Below are positions 15,060 through 21,970 of a DNA stretch of 24,027 nt, in pieces. How positions within the stretch are numbered: the first letter of the stretch is position 1; every line of letters starts with the position of its first letter. The DNA comes from an uncultured Collinsella sp. (GTDB lineage Bacteria; Actinomycetota; Coriobacteriia; Coriobacteriales; Coriobacteriaceae). Under the pieces are notes generated by a model. That model did not search any database. It was not told where the DNA came from and saw only the letters and a program-made list of their open reading frames with translations. The position numbers and the translations under genes were made by a program. The stretch covers positions 1-24,027 of the forward strand of contig CABSNA010000005.1 in NCBI GenBank assembly GCA_902478865.1. Direction: 5' to 3'.

Positions 15060-15187
15060 CAAGTGAGTAGACTTATTTGGATATGCCGAGCACATCGCGA
15101 CAAATGCTCAATAAAACCGCAGGTCAGAGCTGTGGCGTTTTGGGGCGTGCTTGACCTCCTGCAAAAAGCCTACTCACTTGGTTTTTT
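15060..15187 (+). ncRNA. Candidate small structured RNA with its own terminator
   Basis: CAAGTGAGTAG (15060-15070) and CTACTCACTTG (15170-15180) pair perfectly over 11 bp and are followed by TTTTTT. Inside are hairpin GAGCA/TGCTC (15088-15109) and hairpin AGGTCA/TGACCT (15121-15157, possibly extended by GC/GC). The result is a closed three-way-junction shape ending in a T-run on the plus strand. No frame of convincing length lies within. It is free-standing between a terminated gene and a convergent one. It could also be a small non-autonomous element. Confidence 0.4.
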
Positions 15188-15196
15188 CTGTTAGAA

Positions 15197-15233
15197 GACC
15201 GCCGCGAGGTGGAGTGGCTCCTCCGCGGCGGTC
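15197..15233. terminator. Strong GC-rich hairpin
   Basis: GACCGCCGCG (15197-15206) pairs with CGCGGCGGTC (15224-15233), with AGG/CCT inside. There is no T-run. The last bases overlap the 42-bp repeat at 15231-15272. The gap 14977-15348 (372 bases) holds only hairpins and repeats. Confidence 0.45.
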
Positions 15234-15272
15234 GGCGTTTGCCCAGATAAAACCTGCCAAAATAAACCTGTC
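15231..15272 (+). repeat. 42-bp dispersed repeat, copy 1
   Basis: This copy matches the minus strand of 21547-21506 at 39 of 42 positions. The core contains CCCAGATAAAACCTGCC and AAAATAAACCTGTC. It looks like a REP-type element carried in two intergenic regions 6 kb apart. Confidence 0.75.
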
Positions 15273-15316
15273 TACTTTTTGAGCCAGAGCCGACACTAAT
15301 TCAAATGGCGAAATCA

Positions 15317-15346
15317 AAGGGCGTTCTCCGCATGGAGGGCGCCCTT
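15317..15346. terminator. Bidirectional terminator before luxR3 end
   Basis: Stem 15317-15329 pairs with 15334-15346 over 13 positions (two G-U), loop GCAT, with T-run TTTTT on the plus strand and TTTGATTT on the minus strand. It lies three bases past the luxR3 stop and serves that convergent gene. Confidence 0.75.
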
Positions 15347-15348
15347 TT

Positions 15349-16119
15349 TCATCGCAGGATGTTTTGCGCGGCAGTCATAAGGCCCAGGCGGTTGCTGACG
15401 CCGAGCTTGCGATAGATGGCGTTGACGTGCTTCTTGACGGTTGACTCGCTTATGAATAGCTCGTTTGCCATTTGTTTGTTCGTTTTGCCGTCGAGCATGA
15501 GCCGCATGACTTCGGCTTCGCGCGGTTGGATATTGTGTTCTGTAATGAAGGCGTTCAGATGGTTTGCGTCTTCTGTCTGGGTGAGCTTAATGCCCCGAGG
15601 ATAGAGGTTGGCGAGCGCGAGGCTCGCGTGCCGAGCGACTTCGAGCAGGATTGCGAGCTCGGTGTCGGTGAAGTCTCCGGCCGTGCGTTCGCGAAACAGG
15701 GTGATGCTTCCTAGCGGGCTGTCGTTGTGCGCGAGCGTGGCCGTACAGCCAAAGTAGACGCCCTGCGGTTCCATCCATTTGCGATAGATGGGCGTGGCAT
15801 CGCGTCGCTCGACGTCGACGAGGTCGAGGTCGCGGTAGACGCCGACCTTATGTAGGTCAAAGCTCCATGTTGTATAGTCCATCGCGGCGTAGCGGTTGTA
15901 GTAGTCGCTCAGCGCGCGGTCGTCCATTCCGCTGCTTGCGGGGTGGACGTAGCGTGGGGCATCACTGCCCGCCGCCTCGATCAGGTCGAACATGGCGATC
16001 CGATGGGGCACGAGCCCTGTCGTTCCCTCGAGGGTCTCCTTTTGCAGCTTATCGACACCGTGTGATGCGTGGATTGCAAGCGCGAGCTCGTTGAGAGCAG
16101 TCCAGGTCGTACTGTCCAA
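15349..16119 (-). CDS. Soluble sensor LuxR-family regulator (luxR3), start region possibly frameshifted
   Basis: As read from the sequence the frame gives 256 aa from a TTG at 16119. The C-terminus is a LuxR helix-turn-helix (IQPREAEVMRLMLDGKTNKQ, then FISESTVKKHVNAIYRKLGV). The N-terminal ~190 residues look like a GAF-like or autoinducer-binding-type sensor (YYNRYAAMDYTTW, then GVYFGCTATL). There are no membrane helices, unlike luxR1 and luxR2. The TTG has no ribosome site. AAAGGA at 16160-16165, six bases before an ATG at 16153, is a much better signal, but that ATG is followed by a C6 run and is one base out of frame. Five C would join it in frame. The gene is divergent from aguA2, its likely target. 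Confidence 0.8.
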   Translation of the reverse strand: MDSTTWTALNELALAIHASHGVDKLQKETLEGTTGLVPHRIAMFDLIEAAGSDAPRYVHPASSGMDDRALSDYYNRYAAMDYTTWSFDLHKVGVYRDLDLVDVERRDATPIYRKWMEPQGVYFGCTATLAHNDSPLGSITLFRERTAGDFTDTELAILLEVARHASLALANLYPRGIKLTQTEDANHLNAFITEHNIQPREAEVMRLMLDGKTNKQMANELFISESTVKKHVNAIYRKLGVSNRLGLMTAAQNILR

Positions 16120-16215
16120 CTCAATAGTCTGCTGTTTATTGCATGGGGGGCATAGGGCGTCCTTTCCATTGTGGAACCCAGTATGTCATGTTCTCGGCCT
16201 GAATAGAACTTTAGG

Positions 16216-16244
16216 TCAGCGAATGGTATACCGTCGGTCGCTGA
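16216..16244. promoter_or_regulatory. Inverted repeat in the luxR3-aguA2 promoter
   Basis: TCAGCGA (16216-16222) and TCGCTGA (16238-16244) enclose ATGGTATACCGTCGG. GTATACCGT also occurs in the luxR1-ptcA gap near 2432-2440. It is a plausible operator for a LuxR protein, and only position supports it. Confidence 0.35.
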
Positions 16245-16270
16245 AAGGGGCTCGAGGGACCATTGAGAAC

Positions 16271-16318
16271 ATCTCGGTGCGACCGCACCATGGTCTCGTC
16301 AAGCAAAAGCACCGAGAT
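16271..16318 (+). promoter_or_regulatory. Alternative-pairing leader of aguA2
   Basis: ATCTCGGTGC (16271-16280) pairs perfectly with GCACCGAGAT (16309-16318), just before the TAGGAG ribosome site. The GGTGC part can instead pair with the near GCACC (16285-16289). The two folds exclude each other, as in the aguA1 leader at 5532-5593. Confidence 0.45.
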
Positions 16319-16331
16319 TTAGGAGCTTGAA

Positions 16332-17453
16332 ATGAAGACCATCTACGAGAGTGAGTCCACACCTAAGAAGGACGGGTTCTATATGCCCGGCGAGTATGAG
16401 GAACAGGAGCGTACCTGGATTCTGTGGCCGCACCGCTCCGACGTGTGGCGCTACGGCGCCAAGCCGGCGCAGAAGGTCTTCACCGAGATCATCAAGACCA
16501 TTGCACGTTTTCAGCCCATCAATGTGGGCGTTAACACCGAAGACTTCCCCGCGGTGTGTGAGATCTTCGACGGCGTTGAGAACGTGCGCGTTATCCACAT
16601 GGAGTACAACGACAGCTGGATTCGCGACCCCGGCCCGGCGTTCCTCGTTAATGACAATGGTGAGGTTGCTCTTTCGCACTTCCACTTTAATGCTTACGGC
16701 GGTTTCATTGACGGCCTGTATTTCCCGTGGGACAAGGACGCTTCCATTGGCTTGCAGGTGGCACAGCTCGAGCAGGTTAACCGCTATCGTCCCGAGGATT
16801 ATATCCTCGAGGGTGGCTCGTTCAACTGTGATGGTCAAGGCACCGTCGTGACCACCGAGATGTGTCTGCTCAACGAGGACCGCAACCCGCAGTACACCAA
16901 GGAGCAGATTGAGGAGAAGCTCTCTGGGTATCTCGGTATCGAGAAGGTTATCTGGATCAAGGACGGTATCGATCCGTACGAAACGAACGGTCATGTGGAC
17001 GACGTCGCATGCTTTAGTGCGCCCGGCGAGGTCTGCTGCATGTGGACCGATGATCCCAACCATAAGTTCTACAAGGAGTGCCAAGAGGCGTATAAGACGC
17101 TTTCCGAGACGACGGATGCTCGTGGCCGCAAGCTCAAGATCCACAAGGTGATTATGCCTGCGACCTCGGTATATATGACCGAAGAGGAGGCCAGCACGAT
17201 TGACCCCGTCGAGGGCGTGCTGCCGCGTACCCCCGAGGATGCTTTCGAGCCGAGCTACCTCAACTTCCTGCCCGTCAACGGCGCAGTGCTGGTGCCACAG
17301 TTTGGCGACCCCAACGATGCCCAGGCACTCAAGGATATTCAAGCCGCCTATCCGGATCGCGAGGTCATCGGCATCATGACGCGCGAGGTCATCTATGGTG
17401 GCGGCAACATCCACTGCATCACCCAGCAGCAGCCCAAGGCGCGCTGCAAGTAG
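16332..17453 (+). CDS. aguA: Agmatine deiminase (canonical form, copy 2)
   Basis: The protein is 373 aa, the normal family length. Motifs are NDSWIRDPGPAF (93-104), FHFNAYGG (117-124), EGGS (160-163), NGHVDD (219-224) and YGGGNIHCITQQ with the catalytic Cys362. It converts agmatine to N-carbamoylputrescine and ammonia. It keeps the RD-x-GP motif that copy 1 has lost, and lacks copy 1's insert of ~25 residues. TAGGAG lies six to seven bases before the ATG at 16332. It stands alone between luxR3 and its terminator at 17495, so it is probably controlled separately from copy 1. Function is secure; the physiological reason for two copies is not known. Confidence 0.93.
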   Translation: MKTIYESESTPKKDGFYMPGEYEEQERTWILWPHRSDVWRYGAKPAQKVFTEIIKTIARFQPINVGVNTEDFPAVCEIFDGVENVRVIHMEYNDSWIRDPGPAFLVNDNGEVALSHFHFNAYGGFIDGLYFPWDKDASIGLQVAQLEQVNRYRPEDYILEGGSFNCDGQGTVVTTEMCLLNEDRNPQYTKEQIEEKLSGYLGIEKVIWIKDGIDPYETNGHVDDVACFSAPGEVCCMWTDDPNHKFYKECQEAYKTLSETTDARGRKLKIHKVIMPATSVYMTEEEASTIDPVEGVLPRTPEDAFEPSYLNFLPVNGAVLVPQFGDPNDAQALKDIQAAYPDREVIGIMTREVIYGGGNIHCITQQQPKARCK

Positions 17454-17494
17454 AGGCGGTTGCACGGCACACAGGGTAGTGTCGATATGACCTG

Positions 17495-17528
17495 GGGCCC
17501 GCTGGCGCACACGCTGGCGGGCCCTTTT
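17495..17528 (+). terminator. Terminator of aguA2
   Basis: GGGCCCGC (17495-17502) pairs perfectly with GCGGGCCC (17517-17524), with inner GCG/CGC pairs, and is followed by TTTT. Confidence 0.85.
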
Positions 17529-17594
17529 GCGTGCGGCGGGCAGCATTGCACGCGGGCGCTCGGGTCTAAGCGAGGGTACCAGGGGGCCTTGCTT

Positions 17595-17627
17595 ATCGTC
17601 GATAGTTGGTCTAGAATCGTCGATAGT
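17595..17627 (+). promoter_or_regulatory. Direct repeat upstream of the AlbA_2 gene
   Basis: ATCGTCGATAGT occurs at 17595-17606 and again at 17616-17627, 21 bases (two helical turns) apart. The first carries the perfect 11-bp palindrome TATCGTCGATA. The second runs into the start region (CGATGATAGGGGG). Likely an operator, possibly autoregulatory. Confidence 0.55.
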
Positions 17628-17644
17628 CGATGATAGGGGGTAGC

Positions 17645-19195
17645 ATGCAGCTTGTTGAAAGTGAGACCGTGGAGTTCAAGTGCACATTTACCCCTAAGCT
17701 GCTCAAAGCTGTGGTGGCGTTTGCCAATTCGAATGGCGGTACCTTGTATATCGGAATCGACGATTTTGGCAGCATCGTCGGCGTGGACGATATCGATGCC
17801 ACCATGCTTCAATGCTCTAATGCAATAACCGATGGCGTGTATCCCGACGTTTCTGAAATCACGACGGTCTCCGCATTGGACATCGATGGCGCAGCGTTGG
17901 TGAAAATCGAGGTGGAAGCGGGTCCTCACAAGCCGTACTGCCTGTGCTCGAAGGGATTTGTTCCCGCCGGGGTATATCGGCGCCTGGGTCCTGCCAACGT
18001 GCCCATCGAGATGGCCCAGATCCGCTCGATGATCAAGCGCACCGACGGCGATTATTTTGAGACCGCGCGCTCTCATGAACAGAGTTTGACGTTTTTTGAA
18101 GCCGAGCGGGTCTTTAGGCGCGCGGAGATTACGTTTGATCAAACCTCTCAAAAGAATCTCGGCCTTATCGATGAGCTGGGCTTTTACACCAATTTGGCAC
18201 TGCTGGTCTCTGACCAAAACCCCTTTGCAGTCCGCGCTGGCCTCTTCAACGACGATGCGTATACCGAGTTTATCGACCGTCAGGATGGCGAGGGCTCGAT
18301 CTTTAGGCAGATAGAGGATATCGAACGGTTCCTCAATATATCGAACGCAACGCGTATGTACTTTGTGCCGGGAAGACTTGATCGCATAGATAAGGACGAC
18401 TATCCCCGCGAGGCTGTTCGAGAGGGAATTCTGAACCTGTTTATCCATCGCGACTACGAATCTTCGGTGGCGTCTCTTATCAAGATGAGCCGTACGGCGC
18501 TTGAATTTACCAATGCGGGAGGGCCGCAGCACATCAGCGTCGAGGAGGCGCTTGCGGGCGGCTCGGACGCTCGGAATCCAAAGCTGCAACTGCTCTTTTT
18601 GCGCCTGGGGATGGTCGAGGCGTTTGGAACGGGCCTCAAGGGGATCCGCGCGCTCTATGAGGCGGAAGGGTTGGAACCCGAGGTCTGCGCCTACCCTGCA
18701 ATGTTTAGGTTGTCGCTGCCCAACGTCAATGCCGTGCGCAATTCCCATCTGACGCCTCGTGGCAATAGCGGTCCCAACTTGCGTGGGGATTACAGCGATT
18801 ATGAGCAGCTCGAGCGGGAAGGGGCGCTGCCGCCCGATGTTTCGCAAGCGTTTACATCCGTGCGAGCGCAGCGAGAGGGGCACGTGTCGATGAATGGCGA
18901 CTGCGGCCACGAGGTGCGTGCCAAGCTCGTGGAGGAGCTTGGCTTTGATGTTGCGTGCAAGGCGTCCGCGATGCTACAGGATGTCTCGGACGAGCGACGT
19001 GGTGGATACGCTCGCACCTTGATTCGCTTTGCCCTTGAGCGGCCCCGCGGCTTTACGCGCCAGGATGCCTCGGACGCTCTGGGAACTGGGCGCGACGTGA
19101 CGCTGCGGGTTATCAACGGTTTGCTTGAGGAAGGCGCACTCGTTAAAGAGGGGCGCGCTCGGGCGACGAGATATCGCGCTGTCGGGCAGGTTTAG
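17645..19195 (+). CDS. AlbA_2/Schlafen-domain putative ATP-binding transcriptional regulator
   Basis: The protein is 516 aa. The start at 17645 is chosen because AGGGGGT ends a few bases upstream; another ATG at 17630 lacks this. ESETVEFK (5-12) followed by FANSNGGTLYIGIDDFGSIVGV is the hallmark of the AlbA_2 (Schlafen AlbA) domain. The middle (EAVREGILNLFIHRDYES) fits the HATPase_c_4 module seen in the same family (NALIHRDY). A C-terminal ~80 residues (RGFTRQDASDALGTGRDVTL) look like a winged-helix DNA-binding end. Such proteins are common accessory regulators with unclear targets. The repeated motif in its promoter fits self-control. It is not obviously part of the agmatine system. Confidence 0.8.
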   Translation: MQLVESETVEFKCTFTPKLLKAVVAFANSNGGTLYIGIDDFGSIVGVDDIDATMLQCSNAITDGVYPDVSEITTVSALDIDGAALVKIEVEAGPHKPYCLCSKGFVPAGVYRRLGPANVPIEMAQIRSMIKRTDGDYFETARSHEQSLTFFEAERVFRRAEITFDQTSQKNLGLIDELGFYTNLALLVSDQNPFAVRAGLFNDDAYTEFIDRQDGEGSIFRQIEDIERFLNISNATRMYFVPGRLDRIDKDDYPREAVREGILNLFIHRDYESSVASLIKMSRTALEFTNAGGPQHISVEEALAGGSDARNPKLQLLFLRLGMVEAFGTGLKGIRALYEAEGLEPEVCAYPAMFRLSLPNVNAVRNSHLTPRGNSGPNLRGDYSDYEQLEREGALPPDVSQAFTSVRAQREGHVSMNGDCGHEVRAKLVEELGFDVACKASAMLQDVSDERRGGYARTLIRFALERPRGFTRQDASDALGTGRDVTLRVINGLLEEGALVKEGRARATRYRAVGQV

Positions 19196-19277
19196 GGACG
19201 GGCGGTCCGGCCCCCTGGGTTAATCCTGGGTAGAGGCCAAGGGCCGGGTGCCCGGCTCGCCTTGATTGAAGGGGTAC

Positions 19278-19922
19278 TTAGAGCGTGCCTCCGTACATGT
19301 AGACGATAAAGCCGTCGCCGGTGTCTTGGCTGTGGTCCTCCAGGATGCGCTTCATGTTGAGGTGTTCGTAAAACTGCCAGTCGGAGTTGCAGTCGCTCAT
19401 CAGGAAGAACTTGGTGCAGCCTGCCTTGGCGAGCTCGGCGCGCGCAAGGTCGATGAGCTCGCGGCCGAGTCCCTTGCCCTGCCATTCAGGCACAATGATA
19501 ATCAAGTTGAGTTGACCCTGGGCATATTCGTTGCCTGTGGCGGCAAAGCGATCCGCTGTAGCCTTTTCGCGGCTGTCTCCAAAGAGCGAGCCCTCGAGCT
19601 TGGCATCGGCGGTCTTTGCCATCTCGGTTGCCTGGGCGAACATCTCGTTATAGTAGGGCTCCCACGTGGGATTGGTGCGCGGCTTGCCGTCTTCGAAGAT
19701 GCCGATGCAGCAGGCGGCGATAATGCGGCCCTCGGTCTCGGCGACAAGTGCGATGGGGGAGCGCTGCAGCTGCATGGCGATGTTAAAGCGCGCGCAGAAA
19801 TCGGCAGCTTCGACGTCGCCGCGGTTGCGCAGCGTGTTGCACCACAGCTGGTTGTAGATGGCGGCGATGCCGGCCAGGTCATCGAGCGTGGCGGCGCGCA
19901 GGGTTACGTTGTCAAGGCTCAT
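19278..19922 (-). CDS. GNAT-family N-acetyltransferase
   Basis: The protein is 214 aa. The fold is recognised by IIIVPEWQGKGLGRELIDLA, whose Q-x-x-G-x-G is the acetyl-CoA pyrophosphate loop, followed by FYEHLNMKRI near the end. The first half is less typical and presumably shapes the acceptor pocket. AAGGAG sits about five bases before the ATG at 19922. A weak hairpin, GCCGG/CCGGC, in the 82-base gap to the AlbA_2 gene could end both genes. The substrate cannot be read from the sequence; a polyamine is possible but not supported by any specific residue. It appears to be a single-gene unit, separated from the DAHP synthase gene by 437 bases of repeats. Confidence 0.8.
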   Translation of the reverse strand: MSLDNVTLRAATLDDLAGIAAIYNQLWCNTLRNRGDVEAADFCARFNIAMQLQRSPIALVAETEGRIIAACCIGIFEDGKPRTNPTWEPYYNEMFAQATEMAKTADAKLEGSLFGDSREKATADRFAATGNEYAQGQLNLIIIVPEWQGKGLGRELIDLARAELAKAGCTKFFLMSDCNSDWQFYEHLNMKRILEDHSQDTGDGFIVYMYGGTL

Positions 19923-20038
19923 GGAGGCTCCTTCCAGGTTGGGTCAGGCCACCTATGAGTGTGACATGGCGACATCGTTGCCGCATCAACCATTCGGCAG
20001 ACGAGCGCCGATACCTCGGGGACGGAGAGGTGGCAATT

Positions 20039-20173
20039 GGGTAGTCATTGGGGACGTTCTTAAACGACTAGTCAAACAAGAGCGTCCCCAACGACTACCC
20101 CAAGGAATGTCCCAGACTGCCGGCAGAAAAGGAACGTCCCTAACTGTCACGACTACCTCAAAAGGAGCGTCCC
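20039..20173. repeat. REP-like inverted repeat and GTCCC iteration
   Basis: Arms 20039-20056 and 20083-20100 pair at 17 of 18 positions around a loop containing the palindrome GACTAGTC. The motif AAGRRYGTCCC, or a close variant, recurs four times (20078, 20102, 20129 and 20162). Such GTCCC-type palindromes resemble REP sequences moved by REP-associated transposases (recalled). It fills the gap 19923-20212, where I see no gene. Confidence 0.55.
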
Positions 20174-20212
20174 CAAGTGCCAGCTTTGGTAACGCCGATG
20201 TCTTGGCAACGA

Positions 20213-20358
20213 CAGCGAAAGCCCGCCAGAGCGAGCAAGGTGCCTTGAAGCGAGGCGGCATTGACCTTTTGGTCATGCCGCCGAAGCTGAAAGGCAGATT
20301 GCCGCTCTGGCGGGCTTGCAGCGTCGGCCGGTTACGGCGTTTGGCAAAACGCCGTAAC
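20213..20358 (-). repeat. Structured 3'-flanking element, copy 2
   Basis: It is related to 1206-1351. On the minus strand a perfect 12-bp hairpin (20331-20342 with 20347-20358, 4-nt loop) starts one base after the DAHP synthase stop codon. A 13-bp stem follows (20221-20233 with 20303-20315). Its inner hairpin GGCGGCAT/ATGCCGCC (20254-20283) differs from that of copy 1. The unpaired blocks named for copy 1 are conserved. The stems have changed bases while keeping pairing, which is what an RNA structure under selection would show. Confidence 0.7.
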
Positions 20359-20359
20359 T

Positions 20360-21391
20360 CTAAACCCGCTCTGCGATCTCGTGGATGAGGTAGTCGGTCT
20401 TTTCCCAGCCCAGGCACGGGTCAGTAATCGACTTACCAAAGACACCGCCATCGACCGGCTGGTTGCCGTCCTCAAGGTAAGACTCGATCATAAAGCCCTT
20501 GACCAGCTTGGAGATGGACTCGTTGCGGCGGCAGCTGTCGAGCACCTCCTTGCAAATGCGGTACTGCTCCAGCGGGCGCTTGCCCGAGTTGTCGTGGTTG
20601 CAGTCGATGACCGCCGCCGGGTTGGCGTAGCCGGCGTGCTCGGTATAGCGCTCGGCCAGGCGCTCCAGGTGCTCGTAGTGGTAATTGGGGTAGGTACGAC
20701 CATCGAGACCGATGTAGCCACGCATAACGGCGTGTGCGAGCGGGTTGCCGTCGCACTCGACCTCCCAGTTGCGGAAGATGAAGCTCTGGTGCGCCTGCGC
20801 GGCGTAAATGGAGTTGAGCATAACGGTGGTAGAGCCGGCAGTGGGATTCTTCATGCCGACGGGTACCGAAATGCCGCTCGACACCAGGCGATGCTCCTGG
20901 TTCTCGACCGAGCGTGCGCCCACGGCAACATAGCTCAGCAGGTCGACGAGGTATTGGTAGTTGGACGGGTAGAGCATCTCATCGGCGGTAAAGAAGCCCG
21001 TTTCCTCAATAACGCGCAGGTGCATGTGGCGGATGGCCTTGACGCCCTCGAGCAGGTCGTCGGGCGCCTCGGGGTTAGGGTTGTGCAGAAGACCCTTGTA
21101 ACCGGTGCCCTTGGTACGCGGCTTATTGGTGTAGACGCGCGGAATGATGATGAGCTTGTCCTTGACCTCCTCGGCGGTCTTGGCCAGTCGGTTCATGTAC
21201 TCAAGCACCGAATCCTCGCGGTCGGCAGAGCACGGGCCGATGATGAGCACCTTGCGCGCGTCCTCGCCGGTAAAGACTTTGGCGACCTCGGCGTCAAATG
21301 CCTGCTTTTTGGCGGTAAGCTCGGCAGAAAGCGGCATTTCCTCGCGGATCTCCATAGGGATCGGCAGCCTGCGTTTGAATTCCATGGCCAT
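20360..21391 (-). CDS. 3-deoxy-7-phosphoheptulonate (DAHP) synthase, class I
   Basis: The protein is 343 aa, the usual length for the AroF/AroG/AroH type. It condenses phosphoenolpyruvate and erythrose 4-phosphate, the first step of aromatic amino acid synthesis. Motifs are GPCSADRED (52-60), PRVYTNKPRT with the KPRT loop (84-93), GMKNPTAGSTTVM, DCNHDNSGK and GKSITDPCLGW near the end. GAGGAGG lies just upstream of the ATG at 21391. A good promoter lies at 21446-21474. The short leader shows no attenuation peptide, so any control is by repressor or feedback; which aromatic acid inhibits it cannot be told. AroF, AroG and AroH are not distinguishable here. Confidence 0.94.
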   Translation of the reverse strand: MAMEFKRRLPIPMEIREEMPLSAELTAKKQAFDAEVAKVFTGEDARKVLIIGPCSADREDSVLEYMNRLAKTAEEVKDKLIIIPRVYTNKPRTKGTGYKGLLHNPNPEAPDDLLEGVKAIRHMHLRVIEETGFFTADEMLYPSNYQYLVDLLSYVAVGARSVENQEHRLVSSGISVPVGMKNPTAGSTTVMLNSIYAAQAHQSFIFRNWEVECDGNPLAHAVMRGYIGLDGRTYPNYHYEHLERLAERYTEHAGYANPAAVIDCNHDNSGKRPLEQYRICKEVLDSCRRNESISKLVKGFMIESYLEDGNQPVDGGVFGKSITDPCLGWEKTDYLIHEIAERV

Positions 21392-21445
21392 AGGGGCCTC
21401 CTCAATCTAAAGAAAGAGCAATAAGCGTATTGTCGAGTGTTCGGC

Positions 21446-21474
21446 ATTATCCGCTGTCGCACGCTAAAGTGCAA
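21446..21474 (-). promoter_or_regulatory. Sigma70-type promoter of the DAHP synthase gene
   Basis: On the minus strand TTGCAC (21469-21474) and GATAAT (21446-21451) are 17 bases apart, a near-ideal spacing. GCAC-TTTAGC-GTGC overlaps the -35 side and could be an operator. The start codon is about 50 bases downstream. Confidence 0.7.
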
Positions 21475-21489
21475 GCCCTTGTTACCCCG

Positions 21490-21547
21490 AAACCTGCCAA
21501 AAAGGGACAGGTTTATTTTGGCAGGTTTTATCTGGGTAAACGTCGGC
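21490..21547. repeat. 42-bp dispersed repeat, copy 2, with overlapping 13-bp palindrome
   Basis: The minus strand of 21547-21506 matches 15231-15272 at 39 of 42 positions. AAACCTGCCAAAA (21490-21502) and TTTTGGCAGGTTT (21516-21528) form a perfect hairpin here. At 15231 the second arm is degenerate, so this copy looks the more complete. Confidence 0.75.
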
Positions 21548-21615
21548 GGATGCTGGGAGGGAGCGGCGCCGCGCGGGACCCTAAGGCTGTTGTCGGTTCC
21601 CCAGGAAATACCCTG

Positions 21616-21844
21616 TGGGCAAAAAATGCCAAATATGAGTACGGTTGCTATCTTGGTATCATATTGCCTTCGCAAAATAATAGACATAACAGCAAAATAT
21701 GTTTATTAACGCAAACACATATAAGTCCGCTATAGGGCTGTTTGATCAATTTAGGGACGCGTGTAAGCCGTGAAAACGGCATTTGGGGCTGTTTTGGCTG
21801 TTACTAAAAAGGTAACAGTACTCATATTTGCCCTTTTTTGCCCA
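21616..21844. mobile_element. MITE-like AT-rich element
   Basis: The 27-bp termini (21616-21642 and 21818-21844) are inverted repeats matching at 24 of 27. TGGGCAAAAAA and CAAATATGAGTAC are identical in both. The 229-bp body is clearly richer in A+T than its surroundings and has no gene. GTTAC-TAAAAAG-GTAAC is an inner hairpin. No target-site duplication is evident. Confidence 0.55.
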
Positions 21845-21907
21845 CGGGGCCTCGAAGGGGCTGCCAATCAGGTCCCAGGGGAGACGGTTTGAGGGCCGCA
21901 GAGCAAA

Positions 21908-21939
21908 AACGGGGGCGCAGGTTGTCCTGCGCCCCCGTT
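21908..21939 (-). terminator. Terminator of the ABC exporter genes
   Basis: A perfect 14-bp stem (21908-21921 with 21926-21939) with a TTTTTGC run on the minus strand, 31 bases past the ABC stop. Confidence 0.9.
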
Positions 21940-21970
21940 CTCGGGCGTTATTCGTTCCCCGCGGCAGAAT

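Noticed and set aside
19958..20388. Frames of 140-176 codons on both strands in the repeat region
   Set aside because: They run through palindromes and the structured element and have no ribosome site or family resemblance.
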